64,000 bases of DNA from Hexactinellida sp. DTS-2022 (GCA_028753945.1 JAPNXP010000002.1:7254001-7318000), one strand, 5' to 3'; counted from the stretch's first letter, positions 1 through 11,782 are shown. Notes: generated from the sequence alone by a model not told the origin. A program made the numbers and translations.

Positions 1-926
1 AGTAAAAGTCAATTTTGACAGGTAACAGGTCTAAAGTAAAGGTTTATTTGGTTTGTAATACAGTTGATTAGTAATTAGAACAAACCTTTCCAAAAAACTC
101 CTACAAGGCGTATCTAGATTACTAACAGTCCATTCCTGCCAACCGTACAGGGATTTCGAAACATTTTGGATTTTCTGTACAGGCGTAAGGGTCTAAGGCA
201 AGGGTGCTCAAACCGTGGCCCGCGAGACCATTCGCTGCGTCCCGCGGATAATTCGCTTCTTTTCAATTATATATACTCTACAAATGCACAAATGTTCCTA
301 GTTTGAATACAGAATTTAGTAACTATACTTTGCATTTACGAATTCTATCAATTATTAGATATTATTAGAAAACGTAGGAGGCAGAACCTAAATTGAAATG
401 GCGAGTTCTAGCAGAATACGAGATTACAGTTCAATCTCCTCCCAAATATATCTCGCTCGCTTCGCACGCTCGTCCAGGGAATTATTATACACTTGTTTAA
501 ATATAGAAACAAAGTTGTGCCTTATGTAGTCAATGCAGAATAAATGGCAGAATTTACTATCACATCTGTAGACATTTTAGGCAATATTTACACATAATTA
601 GTACATACCTGCCAACATATTTGAGTCGTATCCTTGTACGGAGCTCCAATTTAACCCTGTACATCGGCAAAAATCCATGCACACCCCAAAAGATTTATCT
701 CGTCATGTAGGGAAATTTCCCTACATGAGCAAGACAAACACTATACGCTTGATTAGGAATTGTTACTTTAACGCTACCTACGACTACTATTTTCCCATTT
801 TTCCAGAAAAAAAATCTTTTGTTCTAAAGTTAACTTTTTGTTTATAGACACCTCTGCCAATTCCTAAGAAACTGGCAAAATCAGATTTATCATATTTGAA
901 TTTTTTGGCCACATTACTAGTCATAA
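1..926. other. Gene-free left edge with repeat debris
   Basis: No coding trace is visible before about 927. At 199 a sequence starting CAAGGGTGCTCAAACC looks like one end of a hAT element, but no partner end or 8-bp duplication is visible. Fragments containing CCGTACAGGG near 140 and the repeat Q copy at 604-700 are the only other recognisable items. Confidence 0.5.
604..700 (+). repeat. Dispersed repeat Q (starts CATACCTGCCAAC)
   Basis: Begins CATACCTGCCAACATATTTG and continues with TTGTACGGAGCTCC. The reverse complement of 44310-44398 reads the same way (CATACCTGTCAACC, then a CCTGTACAGGGCTCC-like stretch). Related GTACAGGG-rich fragments lie at 3060-3260 and 23275-23665. It looks like a short non-autonomous element; the superfamily is unknown. 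Confidence 0.55.
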
Positions 927-1820
927 ACTCCAACCAGTGGGCTGGTTATTGTACAGAACAGGGGAAAGAGTCCTGAAGAAATACAGAAAGCTCTCTACGT
1001 CGTTGCCGATCACCTTGTTGAGAACCATGATAACTGTCCTCATACCAGAGATTCGTGGTGCTATATGGGGAAGAATATTGCTGAAGTAAAGGATGACGAC
1101 ACAATTTCACCGGTGAATCTCCGGGCCCCATACCTCACGGCACCAGAACTGGCTCGCCTCTTGGATGTCTTTCAGAAGTTCGCGAGCATTGCTTTATGTT
1201 CCGCCGTAACCCTTGGCAAGACGCAGAACGCGAATGAATCTCTGCACTCCGTCCTATGGCATAACGCGCCGAAAATCAAGCGTGTCGGCCAGAAGTCCCT
1301 CCAAGCCTCTGCAGCGCTGGCGGTCACCACTTTCAACGAGGGCTCTATGTCTCTGGCTAGCGTGCTTACCAACTTAGGAGTAGCCTGTTCACATAAGACC
1401 TTGCTCTATTTCGCGAGAAAGGACAAAGAACGCAACCGGTGTCGTATCAAAGCTGTCTCTGAAACCCAGAAGAGGAGACGAAGGTTACTCCAGTCCCAGT
1501 TTCTGACCGCAGAATCTTCCAGACGCAGGCGGGAAAAGGCTGGGGGAAAGTATAAGTCCAAAGCCTTTGGTAGTGAAGCTTCATCGAGTACCCCTGCGAA
1601 GAAAGCCGTTGCAAAAGCGTCCACTGGTGACGGATCAGACACCGTTTGCGAAGAGTGCCAGTTGCGAAATTGTCCGATCGGAAGAAAGCGGAAGACCGAT
1701 GACTGGGTGTTTTGCGAATTCTGCGACCAGTGGTATCACGCTAGGTGCATGAAAGTGACCCTGAAGGAAGTAGGAGATGAACCATTCCAGTGTTTCGACT
1801 GTGAAGAGCAAGATCCTTAG
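927..1820 (+). pseudogene. Mutator-like transposase, C-terminal fragment with PHD finger
   Basis: The reading frame is open from 927 to the stop at 1818-1820; an ATG at 1065 lies inside it and is probably not the true start. Upstream of that ATG the frame reads HDNCPHTRDSWCYMGK, matching the CP..SWC.Y segment of Mutator-like transposases. At ATG-based residues 51-70 it reads GKTQNANESLHSVLWHNAPK, the family's TQN.NES...W..PK signature. A basic Lys/Arg-rich stretch follows, then a PHD finger at residues 195-246: CEEC, VFCEFC, WYHARC and QCFDC give a C4-H-C3 zinc pattern. The DDE catalytic region should lie further upstream and is absent, so this is a 5'-truncated copy or the last exon of a split element. 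A PHD tail suggests chromatin binding by the transposase (inference). A different lineage of the same superfamily is at 62899-64000. An AATAAA follows at 1892. Confidence 0.78.
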
Positions 1821-2482
1821 ATATATTTGTGTTAGTAACCTTAGATTGCATGTATTTGTCTTGAATTTGTCTTTCTTCCTCATTATCTCCAAATAAATTT
1901 ATTGCAATACTGAATATGAGAGAATCTAGTGAACTCCGAAAGTATTTATAATAGAAACTATAAATTTGGGGGTTATGTAGTATACATATATATGTAAAAC
2001 AATAGCAGAGCGTTTTCTAACTTTTTTATTAATTCAAATTGTTATAAGGCCAAGAATCCCAAAAAAGTACAAATTCCATACGTAATTGGACCTAATATAT
2101 TAATATTCTAATTAACTAAATTAATTTTGACAAAATTGGAGATTTTGGCGGGTACCCGTATCGAACGCATATTGATTTGACGCGTTGCGAGTTAAAAGCA
2201 AAGTAATTCATGCTCTCGTCATTTTCTACTAGGAAAATCTCTTGCTTAGTTACTATAGCAACGGAAAGTATGTATTTACATATTTGTGTCAAAACTATTT
2301 TGAAAATCTATGATTTTTTTTATAAAATAATTACTATATAGTATGTTATAGGAACTGAAGCACTAATTGAATTGAGTCCGTCAAGTCCTTTTTTTTAACC
2401 CATCACAAGCATTCTCAAGTAGTCGTAGGTAGCGTTAACTAAATACTACATTTTGAGAGTAAAGACACATTTTTTAAGTGTA
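1821..2482. other. Gene-free AT-rich spacer
   Basis: Apart from the AATAAA at 1892-1897, a possible polyadenylation signal for the transposase fragment upstream, I see only AT-rich sequence without recognisable repeats or coding. Confidence 0.5.
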
Positions 2483-3045
2483 CACTAACCGGCCAAAAGT
2501 ATTTGAATAGCAATAATTGGTATTCCGACATTTGAGGTTATACCAGCATAATAACATTAGTAGATGTTACAAAATGGCTATTTACATGAAACGATGTGTA
2601 AATAATAATAAAACAGCAAAGTTTTCGAATTTACATTTTTATGGAGGGGTTAAACTATTTAAATATATAATTAGCTAATTAAATAATTAATTTGTGATCA
2701 TTAAGATGCAATGTTAATATATTAATTCTGATAGCAGATTTGAATTCCACATGGTTAAATTACTCTAAGTGCTTAATTTCAAATCAATCCGAATATTTTC
2801 TGCTGTGATACAGCCACATTTCCATTTGTGCCACTTATGCCACAAGTGGCACGTGGCAGAAACACTTATGCCACTTCGTGAATTTTTCAAAATTGAATAG
2901 AAATCACAATATTTTGTAATTTATATCTATAATAATATATTTATAGTCATTTCAGAGTTGTTTAGATAGCCGTTAATAAGTTACCGGACGAGTAATGTGT
3001 CTGCATTAAAATCCCTATTGTTCAAACACTTTTGGCTGGTTAGTG
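2483..3045. mobile_element. Mariner-type MITE M1
   Basis: Flanked by TA (2481-2482 and 3046-3047). Ends are CACTAACCGGCCAAAAGT on the left and ACTTTTGGCTGGTTAGTG on the right, which are inverted repeats. M2 at 16381-16944 is a second copy of nearly the same length (564 against 563 bp) in the opposite orientation; both carry an internal palindrome around GCCACGTGCCACTTGTGGC in one orientation or the other. TA duplication and terminal CACT fit a Tc1/mariner-group non-autonomous element. No coding capacity. Confidence 0.85.
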
Positions 3046-3049
3046 TATT

Positions 3050-3260
3050 TGACCTACAATCATTAATCTTGTCCCGACTTAAAATCCCTGTACAAATGTA
3101 ATAATTCCCTATACAGAACAGCAAATTGGCTAAAATCCCTGTACGGTTGACAGGTATGTTAGTAATTAAATTCCCTATACGCCTGTACAGAATGGCAAAA
3201 ATGTTCAAAATTCTTTTACAGGACAGGGATCCCTGTACGATTGGCAGTATGATGAAGTTT
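3050..3260. repeat. Repeat Q-like GTACAGGG fragments
   Basis: Several copies of ATCCCTGTAC / GTACAGGGAT-type motifs and GGTTGACAGGTATG lie within 200 bp, as in the other Q copies. Ends cannot be set. Confidence 0.4.
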
Positions 3261-4489
3261 ACCAAAAATATGTCAAGATCAGCATTGACAGATGAGTACA
3301 TTTCTCAGCTTATGTGCATTGCTACTTCAGCAAGAGAACCAAATTTTGATAAGCTAATAAAAACGCAGGATTAACTGCATAACTCCCACTAGTTATTTAT
3401 ACTTCCTAATATGTGATTAGATTAGTTTATACTTCCTCAGTATCATCGTTTATTTTTCCATTAATGCTACTTGAAATAAAATAAAAATGAGTTAAATAAG
3501 AAATGTTCACTCTCAGGCCCGTAACACTATGAGTGGGATTTTGACCCGCACCATGGATATGCTATTATGATTTACATTGCGGGTCAAAATCCCACGCAAC
3601 AGGCCTTAAAGTATAACAAGGAAAATAATAATTGAAAAAATAATCTTGTGAAATTTTCTACACTGTCAATTGGTTATGGGATATTGATGTGATTAGTTTG
3701 TTAAGGTGTTACACTCTTAATCTTTCGACACATACGTACATAGCATATCCCATTATCTATTTTTTAAACTGTTACAATGGATGAGCTCACCTACAAGAAT
3801 TTATTTTGCTAGTTGCTATGGTGGTGAAAGCGATTTTCATATTTTGAAACAAGAGGTTAGTATCTTGCGAATATTATGGTGATAGTTTTTGTTTTTATCG
3901 TAATTATGCTAATATGATAAATGCTATTCTTTCCAGAAAGAAAATAAATAATTGCACCACCATATAAAGTAATCCTATGATTTGCGTCAACGTAACTGGT
4001 ATACATTCTACAAAGTGATGTTACGCCTACTGAGCTGAGTACAGAAGGTATAAATTTGAATTCGCAATAACCTATCTATAATAATGTGATGCCTACCATG
4101 CAATTTGCGAAAGCGCTCTCCCAATCGGGCTGCTTTGTTGGAGTGTCCGCCTCTTATTGACTGGCATTCTTATCCCGATGAGAAACCAGTCAATTGGAGG
4201 TTGGATGCCTCCGAAAAAATCGTGACCGCTGGGAACCACTTTAATTTTGTGGGGATTACTCCGGGGACCCCTTCCCGTCTGGGGCTCTATTCTGCTCTGC
4301 AAATGAGGTACAAAGTACTACCGAAACGGAACAACGAAATATAAGAAAGTGGAATCTAACGCAAATTCAATCATATAAATGGTTAACGCTGGTTCCGCCT
4401 TAGAATAATTAGTGAGTTTATACAACACACTACTCGTTGATCCTAATAATTCTATACTTCCTATACATAGGGGATCTAATGTATAAGCT
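3261..4489. other. Gene-free stretch with an unassigned open frame
   Basis: No recognised gene. An open frame at 4105-4344 (+, 79 codons) is locally GC-richer than its surroundings but resembles nothing I know. From 4391 a segment starting AACGCTGGTTCCGCCTT recurs at 21430, where TATAAGCTATTTTAA also follows, so an old dispersed repeat ends here. A hairpin at 3533-3595 is listed separately. Confidence 0.4.
3515..3608. repeat. Short fold-back repeat
   Basis: GTGGGATTTTGACCCGCA at 3533-3550 is the exact reverse complement of TGCGGGTCAAAATCCCAC at 3578-3595, with a 27-bp loop. Outside the stem AGGCC (3515) and AGGCCT (3601) add partial symmetry. It may be a tiny MITE; no target duplication is visible. 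Confidence 0.6.
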
Positions 4490-5327
4490 ATTTTAAATTG
4501 TGGGTAGACAATATTAGATAAATAACGTAATTCCCCGAATAAGTGCACCGGCGCTTATTGTTTTCGTGGGCTAAAATTATGTTGAAATATTTGTGAAAAC
4601 TCGAGAATAAAATATTTAGGTCGGTTCTAATGGTTTCCACCACTAGTATACCTACCGAAGTTGTCAAAATCAATGGAATTATATTACAGTGATCAACTAA
4701 TGTTTATATATTTTATCATACCAATGTCATTTTTATTGATCCGGCGCATATTCAAGCACCCGGCATTATTCGGGGAAATACGGTAAGCATAATTAGAGTC
4801 GAATCAAAGTGGACTGCTGTAAGCAATATACTAACTAGACAGTATACCCCTCCCAACGGGGCGGAAGTGCATGTTGAAGTGCTGTTCTATTTACATAAAT
4901 AAACCTAATTTTAGTCAAACCAAAGTGGACTAGGACGAGCAATATACTAAGTGGACAGTCTCCCTCTTTCCCTGTTCGTAGTGCTAGTTAAATTGTGGGT
5001 TTATATATTAGATAAATAGGCATAATTAGATTCAAACCAAAGTGTAATACGATAAGCAATATACTAGCTGGACAGTATTCCCCTCCCACGGGCCGTAAGT
5101 GTATGTTGAAGTGTGGTTCTATATTAGATAAAAATGCAAAATTTTAGTCAAACAAAAGTGGGTGGACAAGGACGAGCAATATACTACTAAGTGGACAGTC
5201 TCCCTCTCTCGATTGTCCGTGAGAGCTAGATAAATTGTGGGATTATATTAGAGAAATATGCATAATTATATTCAAACCAAAGTGGAATACAATAAGAAAT
5301 ATACCAAGATGACAGTCTACCTCTCGC
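4490..5327. repeat. Satellite R117, left block
   Basis: Tandem units of about 110-122 bp, each holding AGCAATATACTAA..TGGACAGT (near 4825, 4935, 5052, 5174, 5293). Two unit types alternate here: one with GTGCATGTTGAAGTG..GGTTCTATATTA, the other with GTGCTAGTTAAATTGTGGGTTTA, giving a dimer near 234 bp. MITE K0 interrupts it at 4525-4783 and hAT element H1 splits it at 5328. The block continues at 9161. Confidence 0.82.
4525..4783. mobile_element. TA-flanked MITE K0 in satellite R117
   Basis: Flanked by TA at 4523-4524 and 4784-4785. The left end is ACGTAATTCCCCGAATAAG and the right end TTATTCGGGGAAATACGG, inverted repeats of each other. It is close in length to K1 (10255-10497, 243 bp) and in the opposite orientation. 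TA duplication suggests a Tc1/mariner or pogo relative. Confidence 0.72.
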
Positions 5328-5458
5328 CAGGGACGTCGGTAGGATTTTTAATCTAGGGGGGCGGCAAAATTACCAGGGGGGGCATGCCCCCCCTCCCCCC
5401 CCCCTCACAAAATTCGTATCAACGAGAGTCGATTATAATATGAAATTATCAAGTTTCT

Positions 5459-5735
5459 ATCTTATATATTAAATCTAAATGGTTTTTTTTGTTTGTTTGT
5501 TGTTTGTTTGTTGTTTGTTTGTTCGGAATTGATTGAGAAACTGCGTAAGAGCTACAGACTTGAAATTTGGCAGGGAGGTGGGTAACTACGTATCTAGAAA
5601 CAAGTTCTAATATCTAAGAAAAATATTTACATCTTCAATCTCAAAAGGTAACAAAACCTTTAACCAATTAAATTCGATCGTGGCACATTATGGGTAGCAG
5701 CCAGCATTCAATCAGTATAAATTGATTTAGTGTCT
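5459..5735 (+). mobile_element. Helitron-like 5' end fragment
   Basis: Starts TCTTATATATTAAATC and runs through repeated GTTTGTTTGTT into CGGAATTGATTGAGAAACT. This arrangement matches the start of the Helitron at 11072 (TC, TATATATTAAA, GTTTGTGT repeats, CAGAATTGATTGGAAAG). No 3' hairpin follows before TTAA element A1, so the copy is truncated. Confidence 0.5.
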
Positions 5736-5739
5736 TTAA

Positions 5740-7400
5740 GGTCCAGGTATACTCTAGAAAAATGGAAAATTTCGAAAAAAACCCAAAAAAGGTCTTTTTC
5801 GTTTTTATTGTATTTTTGGATTGTATTGATATCCATGTGTACTCCCAAGAAATTTCTAAGAAAAATTCCATATATCTTTCAAGTTTGACACATTTTCGTG
5901 ACCTCGTCTCTGATAAATAAAAAAAAATTACAAAATTAAAAATTAATAAAATATTAAAGGGAAATTGCTGTTGGCACAGGTGTAATTTTTGATTTTAGTT
6001 AGTTCAATATAGGATTTATTTTAGAATAATTGCAAATGCAAATAAAATTGCTTTTGGTACAGGTGTAATTTTTGATTTTAGGTAGTTCAATATAGGATTT
6101 GTATAGGAATAATTGCAAATACAAATATAATTGCTTTTGGTACAGGTGTAATTTTTGATTTTAGGTAGTTCAATATAGGATTTATATAGGAATAATTGCA
6201 AATACAAATATAATTGCTTTTGGTACAGGTGTAATTTTTGATTTTAGGTAGTTCAATATAGTATTTATGTTGAAATAATTGCAAATATAAGGGAAATTGA
6301 TGTCGGCACAGGTGTAATTTTTAATTTTTGGTAGTTCAATATAGGTTTATATTGGAATAATTGCAAATATAAAGGATTTTAATGTCGGCACAGGTGTAAT
6401 TTTGGTTTGGTAGGTAAATATAGGGATTCATATACGAATAATCAAAATACAAAGGGAATTACTGTCTGCACAGGTGTAATTTTAGACTTTTGGTAGTTCT
6501 ATTTGGAAATTTTATGGAAATAATTGCAATTACTACGAAAATGCTCTCGGCACAGGTGTAATTTAGAATTTTGTGCTCAATATAGGGATAATTGAGGAAT
6601 AATTTCAAATTTATATTGAAATGAACACTATTGAATGCGCAGGGCCGTAGTTATTGGGTGGAGAATTAGATTGGGATCCCAATAGTGCTCCTAACAATTG
6701 TGGGGTCACGTCAACTTGGTGTTGGGTGAAGAGATAAATACCAAACTGGGAGGGAGAACGGAAGTGGCTTTGGAGGTGCAAGTGGTTGTGGCGGCGGCTA
6801 ATTCACTTCAATACACATAGTGAGTTAGAATTTGAATGAACAACGTGAATTTACTAGTTTACCTCCTCTATACTTCACCTAAAATTTTATATTCATATTT
6901 CAAAGCCTATATCTCAAAACTAACATTTTCAGTTTTGTGTAAAAGGTCATTTTGTCAATTTTGGTCGTGGAATCAAAAGCTCAACGGTTTCGGAAAGATC
7001 TCGTGAAGATACAACTAATGAGTGCAGAGATTTATTCTATTATGGATAGTTCATGTGCTTTTTGGATTTTGGATCAGGAAAATCTTCATTTGAAAGTCGA
7101 CATCACATAAAAGTATTTGAAATCCAGAAAAATCCAGATATTCACAATTCCTGCACTCATTAGTTTTATTACATCCAGCTAAACACATTCAATCAATAAT
7201 ATTATTGGTCTTGTAAATCTTTGCTGATTGATCTTCTACCCAATAGTGGTAAAATTAAAAAATATATTTTTCCTCTCTTAGTATATATGCCAATATTATT
7301 GTATTTTTGGCATCCAGAAGAAGAAGTATATACGCTGTAAAAATTGAGTTAAATTGGGTAAATACTTTTGGTAGAAGTGCTCTAGAGTATACCTGGACCT
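5740..7400 (+). mobile_element. TTAA element A1 with internal tandem array
   Basis: Flanked by TTAA (5736-5739, 7401-7404). Ends GGTCCAGGTATACTCTAG and CTCTAGAGTATACCTGGACC are inverted repeats. Same family as A2 (33279-34026), A3 (45189-46062), A4 (35445-36143) and A5 (62004-62703), but about twice as long because of the tandem array at 5960-6600. TTAA duplication is the hallmark of piggyBac and Kolobok elements; there is no coding capacity. Confidence 0.87.
5960..6600. repeat. About 83-bp tandem array inside A1
   Basis: The motif CACAGGTGTAATTTTTGATT or a close variant recurs at about 83-bp spacing roughly eight times (near 5976, 6059, 6143, 6225, 6308, 6388, 6470, 6550). The first four units are most alike and later ones decay. 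The array is absent from the other four A copies. Confidence 0.85.
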
Positions 7401-7507
7401 TAACATTTGTAAGCGTGCATTATAGAATGCCAATCTGAAACTGCAATTTAATTGGGCGAGAGAAAAATAATATATCCAATCATTTATTTGTAATTTATAT
7501 GTTTTAA

Positions 7508-8766
7508 GGATGCTTCGGTTGAAATTTTAGGTTTTTTATGACAAAATTGAAATGCGAGTTTACACTGTGAAATGAAGCTAATGTATCATAAAATTATGTG
7601 AGAAGTGAAATTTTTTGAAAAAATATTCTGCAAAGTCTTCAAAACGTACATTTGGTGACGTCATTATTGATGATGTAGCTTTTTTATTTTCTCAATTGAC
7701 ATTCCTTGGTTATATATGTACTATATTGTGCACTTATATACATTATGTATATAAACTAACATTAATATGCACAAATATCTCAGTGATTAGCATATATTGC
7801 CAAAACCAGTTGATAATGGGATAGAAATTCTGATTTGCATATTTTGTTATATTATTTTATGCATCATCAACAGATTAATTGACTATATTATATAATTCAA
7901 CTCAATTGTCATATATATTAGTATATTCATACTGTATCCCAACTAGTGTAGACATATTATGCATATTAGAGCATTAATCACTACGTCAGCCATGATTTAA
8001 TCGCTGATAATGATGTCCCAAAAGAAAACGGACTCCATTCATATGACAGAAACTTGCATATAATTCGATTTAATCAAGTCGTTTGTTTACTATGATGTTC
8101 CAATACATATTAGTATATAGTATGAAAATTATCTAGTATATTGTAACTAAATCCAGTGGTAATACGGACAAATTTAATGACACATATGCATTTCACATTC
8201 AAAAAACTTCAGCCTTCAATTACTCAATTATAGTTTTTTTGACATATCCCGAATTTTATCTAATAAACTTAACAAGGGATTGCTTTCAAAAATTCAGATA
8301 TAGTTCTTAATAGTATAAAGATCATTTTGCAAGCTCATTGAAGCAAACTAACGATTAGTGTCTGAGTTGAGACCAAGCAACGAGCAAAAATACCACTTTC
8401 TGGCCGCTTTTTTGACTAATTTTAGGAGTCGTATGTTAAGAACTGGTTAAACTTGGGATAGGCGTATGGTGAGCTAAGCAAATGTTGTGCTAATAGTACT
8501 GATCAATAATACAAATTTTTGGAGCGATATCGAATATACTTTCTAAGATTTAATTCAGTGAAATCTAGTTAAACAGTATTACCCCTATGGGGAGGCATTT
8601 CCTAAAGAATTTAATGCCACTTGAAAAATAGTTTGAACTTAGATATGCTGTATACATTTTAAGCTTAGTTATGCAATTACAGAGCAGATTGGAGAATTAC
8701 ACACCAATATCTACAGAGACGCAAAAACCACCCATACCGCTAATACATTTTTCACCCTAAGCATCC
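7508..8766 (+). mobile_element. TTAA element C1
   Basis: Flanked by TTAA (7504-7507, 8767-8770). Ends GGATGCTTCGG on the left and CCCTAAGCATCC on the right are short inverted repeats. The first 250 bp match C3 at 36802 closely, and C2 (19459-20700, 1242 bp) has the same end design. Length 1259 bp, no coding. Confidence 0.82.
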
Positions 8767-8997
8767 TTAAAGGGTCGTGGCCGCTTACTTCCAACGACTA
8801 TATATGGAGTAATTAAGTAAACTGATTCAAAATATAATGTTGTTAACAACCCATGTGTATATATTTGTTGTTTAGATGTAGACGTTATAAGGAATTTACA
8901 AACGTTACTTCTGTTATTTGTTGGTTGGGATATATGAGGAACCAGAAGGGTGCTTGCTGCAGCCGCGCAGCGAAAGCAAGCGAAGCGCGCAATGTAT

Positions 8998-8999
8998 AC

Positions 9000-9050
<51 letters not shown>
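8998..9050. repeat. (AAT)n microsatellite
   Basis: About 17 uninterrupted TAA/AAT units. Poly-Asn and poly-Ile/Tyr open frames across it are artefacts of the repeat. Confidence 0.95.
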
Positions 9051-9051
<1 letters not shown>

Positions 9052-10254
9052 ACATACAACAATATTTGGCAATAATTTAGCAGGGGGGTATGTCCCGGGG
9101 CATGAAATTTACCAGGGGGGGCATTGCCCCCCTATGCCCCCAGCCGTGGCGACGTCCCTGCCTCTCGCCCTGGCCGGAAGTGCATGTTGAAGTGAGGTTC
9201 TATATTACATAAATAAATCTAATTTAGTCAAACTAAAGTGGACTAGGACAAGCAGTATACTAAGTGGACAGTCTCCTTCTTTCCCTGTTCGTAGTGCTAG
9301 TTAAATTGTGGGTTTATATTAGATAAATAAGCATAATTAGATTCAAACCAAAGTCGAATACGATAAGCAATATACTAGGTGGACATTCTACCTCTCTCCA
9401 TGGCTGTAAGGGCTAGAATACATGTGGGACTACATTAGAGAAATATGCATAAATAGAGTCAAACAACAGTGACCTGCAGTAAGCAATATACTAACTGGAC
9501 AGTATCCCCCTCCCAAGGGCCAGAAGTGTATGTTGAAATGTGGTTCTATATTACATAATATACCTAATTTTAGTCAAACCAAAGTGGACTAGGACGAGTA
9601 AAATACTAAGCGGGAGTCTCTCTCTTTCGACTGTCCGTAAGAGCTAGATAAATTGTGGGATTATATTAGAGAAAAATGCATAATTATATTCAAACCAAAC
9701 TGGATTACTACAACCAATATACTAAGTGGGCACTCTCCATCTCTCACAGGCCGTAGTGCTAGTTAAATTGTGGGTTTACATTAGATAGATAATCAAAATT
9801 AGAGTCAAACCAAAGTGGACTTGGACAAGCAATACACTAAGTGGACAGTCTCCCTCTCTCCCTTCCGTAAGGGCTAGATAAATTGTGTGTTTATATTAGA
9901 TAAATAAGCATAAATAGCTTCAAACCAAAGTGGAATACGATAAGCAATATATTAAGTGGATAGTCTCCCTCTTTCCCTGTTCGTAGTGCTAGTTAAATTG
10001 TGGGTTTATATATTAGATAAATAGGCATAATTAGATTCAAACAAAGTGGACTGCGCTAACAATATACTAACTGGACAGTATTCCCCTCCCACGGGCCTGA
10101 AGTGCATGTTGAAGTGTGGTTCTAAACTACATAATAAAAAACAAATTTTAGTCAAACCAAAGTGGACTAGGACAAGCAATACACTAAGAGGACAGTATCA
10201 CCCTCCCAAGGGCCAGAAATGTATCTTGAAATGTGGTTGTATATCACATAAATA

Positions 10255-10497
10255 CCGTATTTTCCCGATTAAGCGCCGGGTCATTAAAAATGACATTGGC
10301 ATGATAAAAATTTACACACAATAGTTGATCACTGTAATGTAATTCCATTGTTTTTGGCAACTTCGTTAGGTATACTGTTGTTGGAAACCATTAGAACCGA
10401 ACTAAATATTATATTTTAGATTTTTCACAAAAGATTCAGGCTAATTTTGGCCCACGAATACAATAAGCGCCGGTGCGCTAATTCGGGGAAATTACGG
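10255..10497. mobile_element. TA-flanked MITE K1
   Basis: Flanked by TA (10253-10254, 10498-10499). The left end CCGTATTTTCCCGATTAAGC and right end AATTCGGGGAAATTACGG are inverted repeats. Length 243 bp. It sits at the same phase of the satellite unit (after ..AAATA, before ..AAGCATAATTA) as K0 and K2. Confidence 0.8.
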
Positions 10498-10845
10498 TAA
10501 GCATAATTATATTCAACTGAAGTGCACTGCGGAAAGCAATATACTAACTGGACAGTATTCCTTTCCCACGGGCCTGAAGTGCATGTTAAAGTGTGGTTCT
10601 AAATTATATAAAAAAAACATATTTTAGTCAAACGAAAGTAGACTAGGACAAGCAATATACTAAGTGAACAGTATCCCCCTCCCACGGGCCAGAAGTGTAT
10701 GTTGAAGTGTGGTTCTATATTACATAAAGAACCAAATTTTAGTCAAACCAAAGTGGTCTATGACGAGCAATAAACTAAGTGGACAGTCTCCCTCTCTCAG
10801 CTGTCCGTAAGGCTAGATAATTTGTGGGATTATATTAGAGAAATA

Positions 10846-11782
10846 CCGTATTTCCCTGAATAAGCGCCCGGTCAATTAAAATGACATTGGTATGATTAAA
10901 TGTAAACACATTACTAGATCACTGTAATGTAATTACATTGATTTTGGTAACTTCAGTAGGTATACTGTTTGTGGAAACCATTAGAACCGACCTAAATATC
11001 ATATTCTGGAATATTCCCAAATATTTCAGGATTATTTTGGCCCACGAAAACAATAAACGCCGGGGCGCTTATCTATATATTAAAAGAGGAATGTATTGTA
11101 TGTTTGTGTGTTTGTGTGTTTGTGTGTTTGTGTGTTTGTGCAGAATTGATTGGAAAGACTACGAGTCCCAGAAAGCTGAAAATTTATATTCAGGGGTAAT
11201 TTTGTCCTGCGACAACGATCTATTGGTTTTTGAAACAAAATAACGGGATTATGACGTCACAGTTGCGAAAAACGGTTATTTTGTACTAACTTCCCAATTT
11301 TACTCTGATCTGTAGAAAATTCAAACCATTAGACGTATACTAAATTTATACACCTGATAGCAGTTCACGAATTCCCATTTTTATTCTGATTGTGACACAA
11401 TTAATTAATTAGTCCCTACACTAATCAACCATAAATAGTGTATCGTACCAACACAGGTATAGCAAAGTGCAAGTGTAATAATCCAGTTTTAGCCAATTAG
11501 ATTAGAGGGTTTGTTAGTATGGATTAGCAGATTTCTTCAATTAGTGTAAATAGATTTTGCATAATAGAAATGTTTTCTGAGGCTCCAATTTAATTGAATG
11601 AAAAGAAATTAATTTAACCAATCACTCATTTGTCTATTCTATTGCTGTTTTTCTTTTAGTATTATTTTAAGAAGAACGAACAATTATCTAACACGAACAA
11701 ACAAAAGTCGCGAAGCGACTTTTGTGAGAGAGTGATCCGTCGCGAGCGACCAGGACCGAAGGGCTCGTTCGGGGAAATACGG
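10846..11782. mobile_element. MITE K2 split by a Helitron
   Basis: Flanked by TA (10844-10845, 11783-11784). The left part begins CCGTATTTCCCTGAATAAGC and the right part ends TTCGGGGAAATACGG. Removing 11072-11767 leaves about 241 bp, the length of K1. Confidence 0.82.
11072..11767 (+). mobile_element. Non-autonomous Helitron Hel1
   Basis: Inserted between A and T within K2, exactly as Helitrons do and without target duplication. The 5' end is TCTATATATTAAAA followed by TTTGTGTG repeats. Near the 3' end is a perfect hairpin, ACAAAAGTCGC (11701-11711) pairing with GCGACTTTTGT (11715-11725). The terminus reads GGGCTCG rather than the canonical CTRR. Length 696 bp, no Rep/helicase coding. Hel2 at about 41000-41126 shares the 3' hairpin and ending. 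Confidence 0.85.

Larger units (their letters stand above)
5328..9160. mobile_element. hAT element H1 (3.8 kb, composite)
   Basis: A perfect 8-bp duplication CCTCTCGC flanks it (5320-5327 and 9161-9168). Ends are CAGGGACGTCGGTAGG and CCGTGGCGACGTCCCTG, typical hAT termini starting CAGGG. Subterminal stretches on both sides carry ACCAGGGGGGGCAT. It has no transposase; most of its length is later insertions: a Helitron-like 5' end (5459-5735), A1 (5740-7400), C1 (7508-8766) and an AAT microsatellite (8998-9050). It sits inside satellite R117, whose phase resumes on the far side. Confidence 0.88.

Noticed and set aside
6016-6284. Two overlapping minus-strand frames with internal peptide repeats
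   Set aside because: They mirror the 83-bp tandem array in A1, whose unit length nearly preserves the frame. No start context or domain.
8757-9190. Poly-Asn, poly-Ile and poly-Tyr open frames
   Set aside because: Products of the (AAT)n microsatellite on different frames and of the hAT end.
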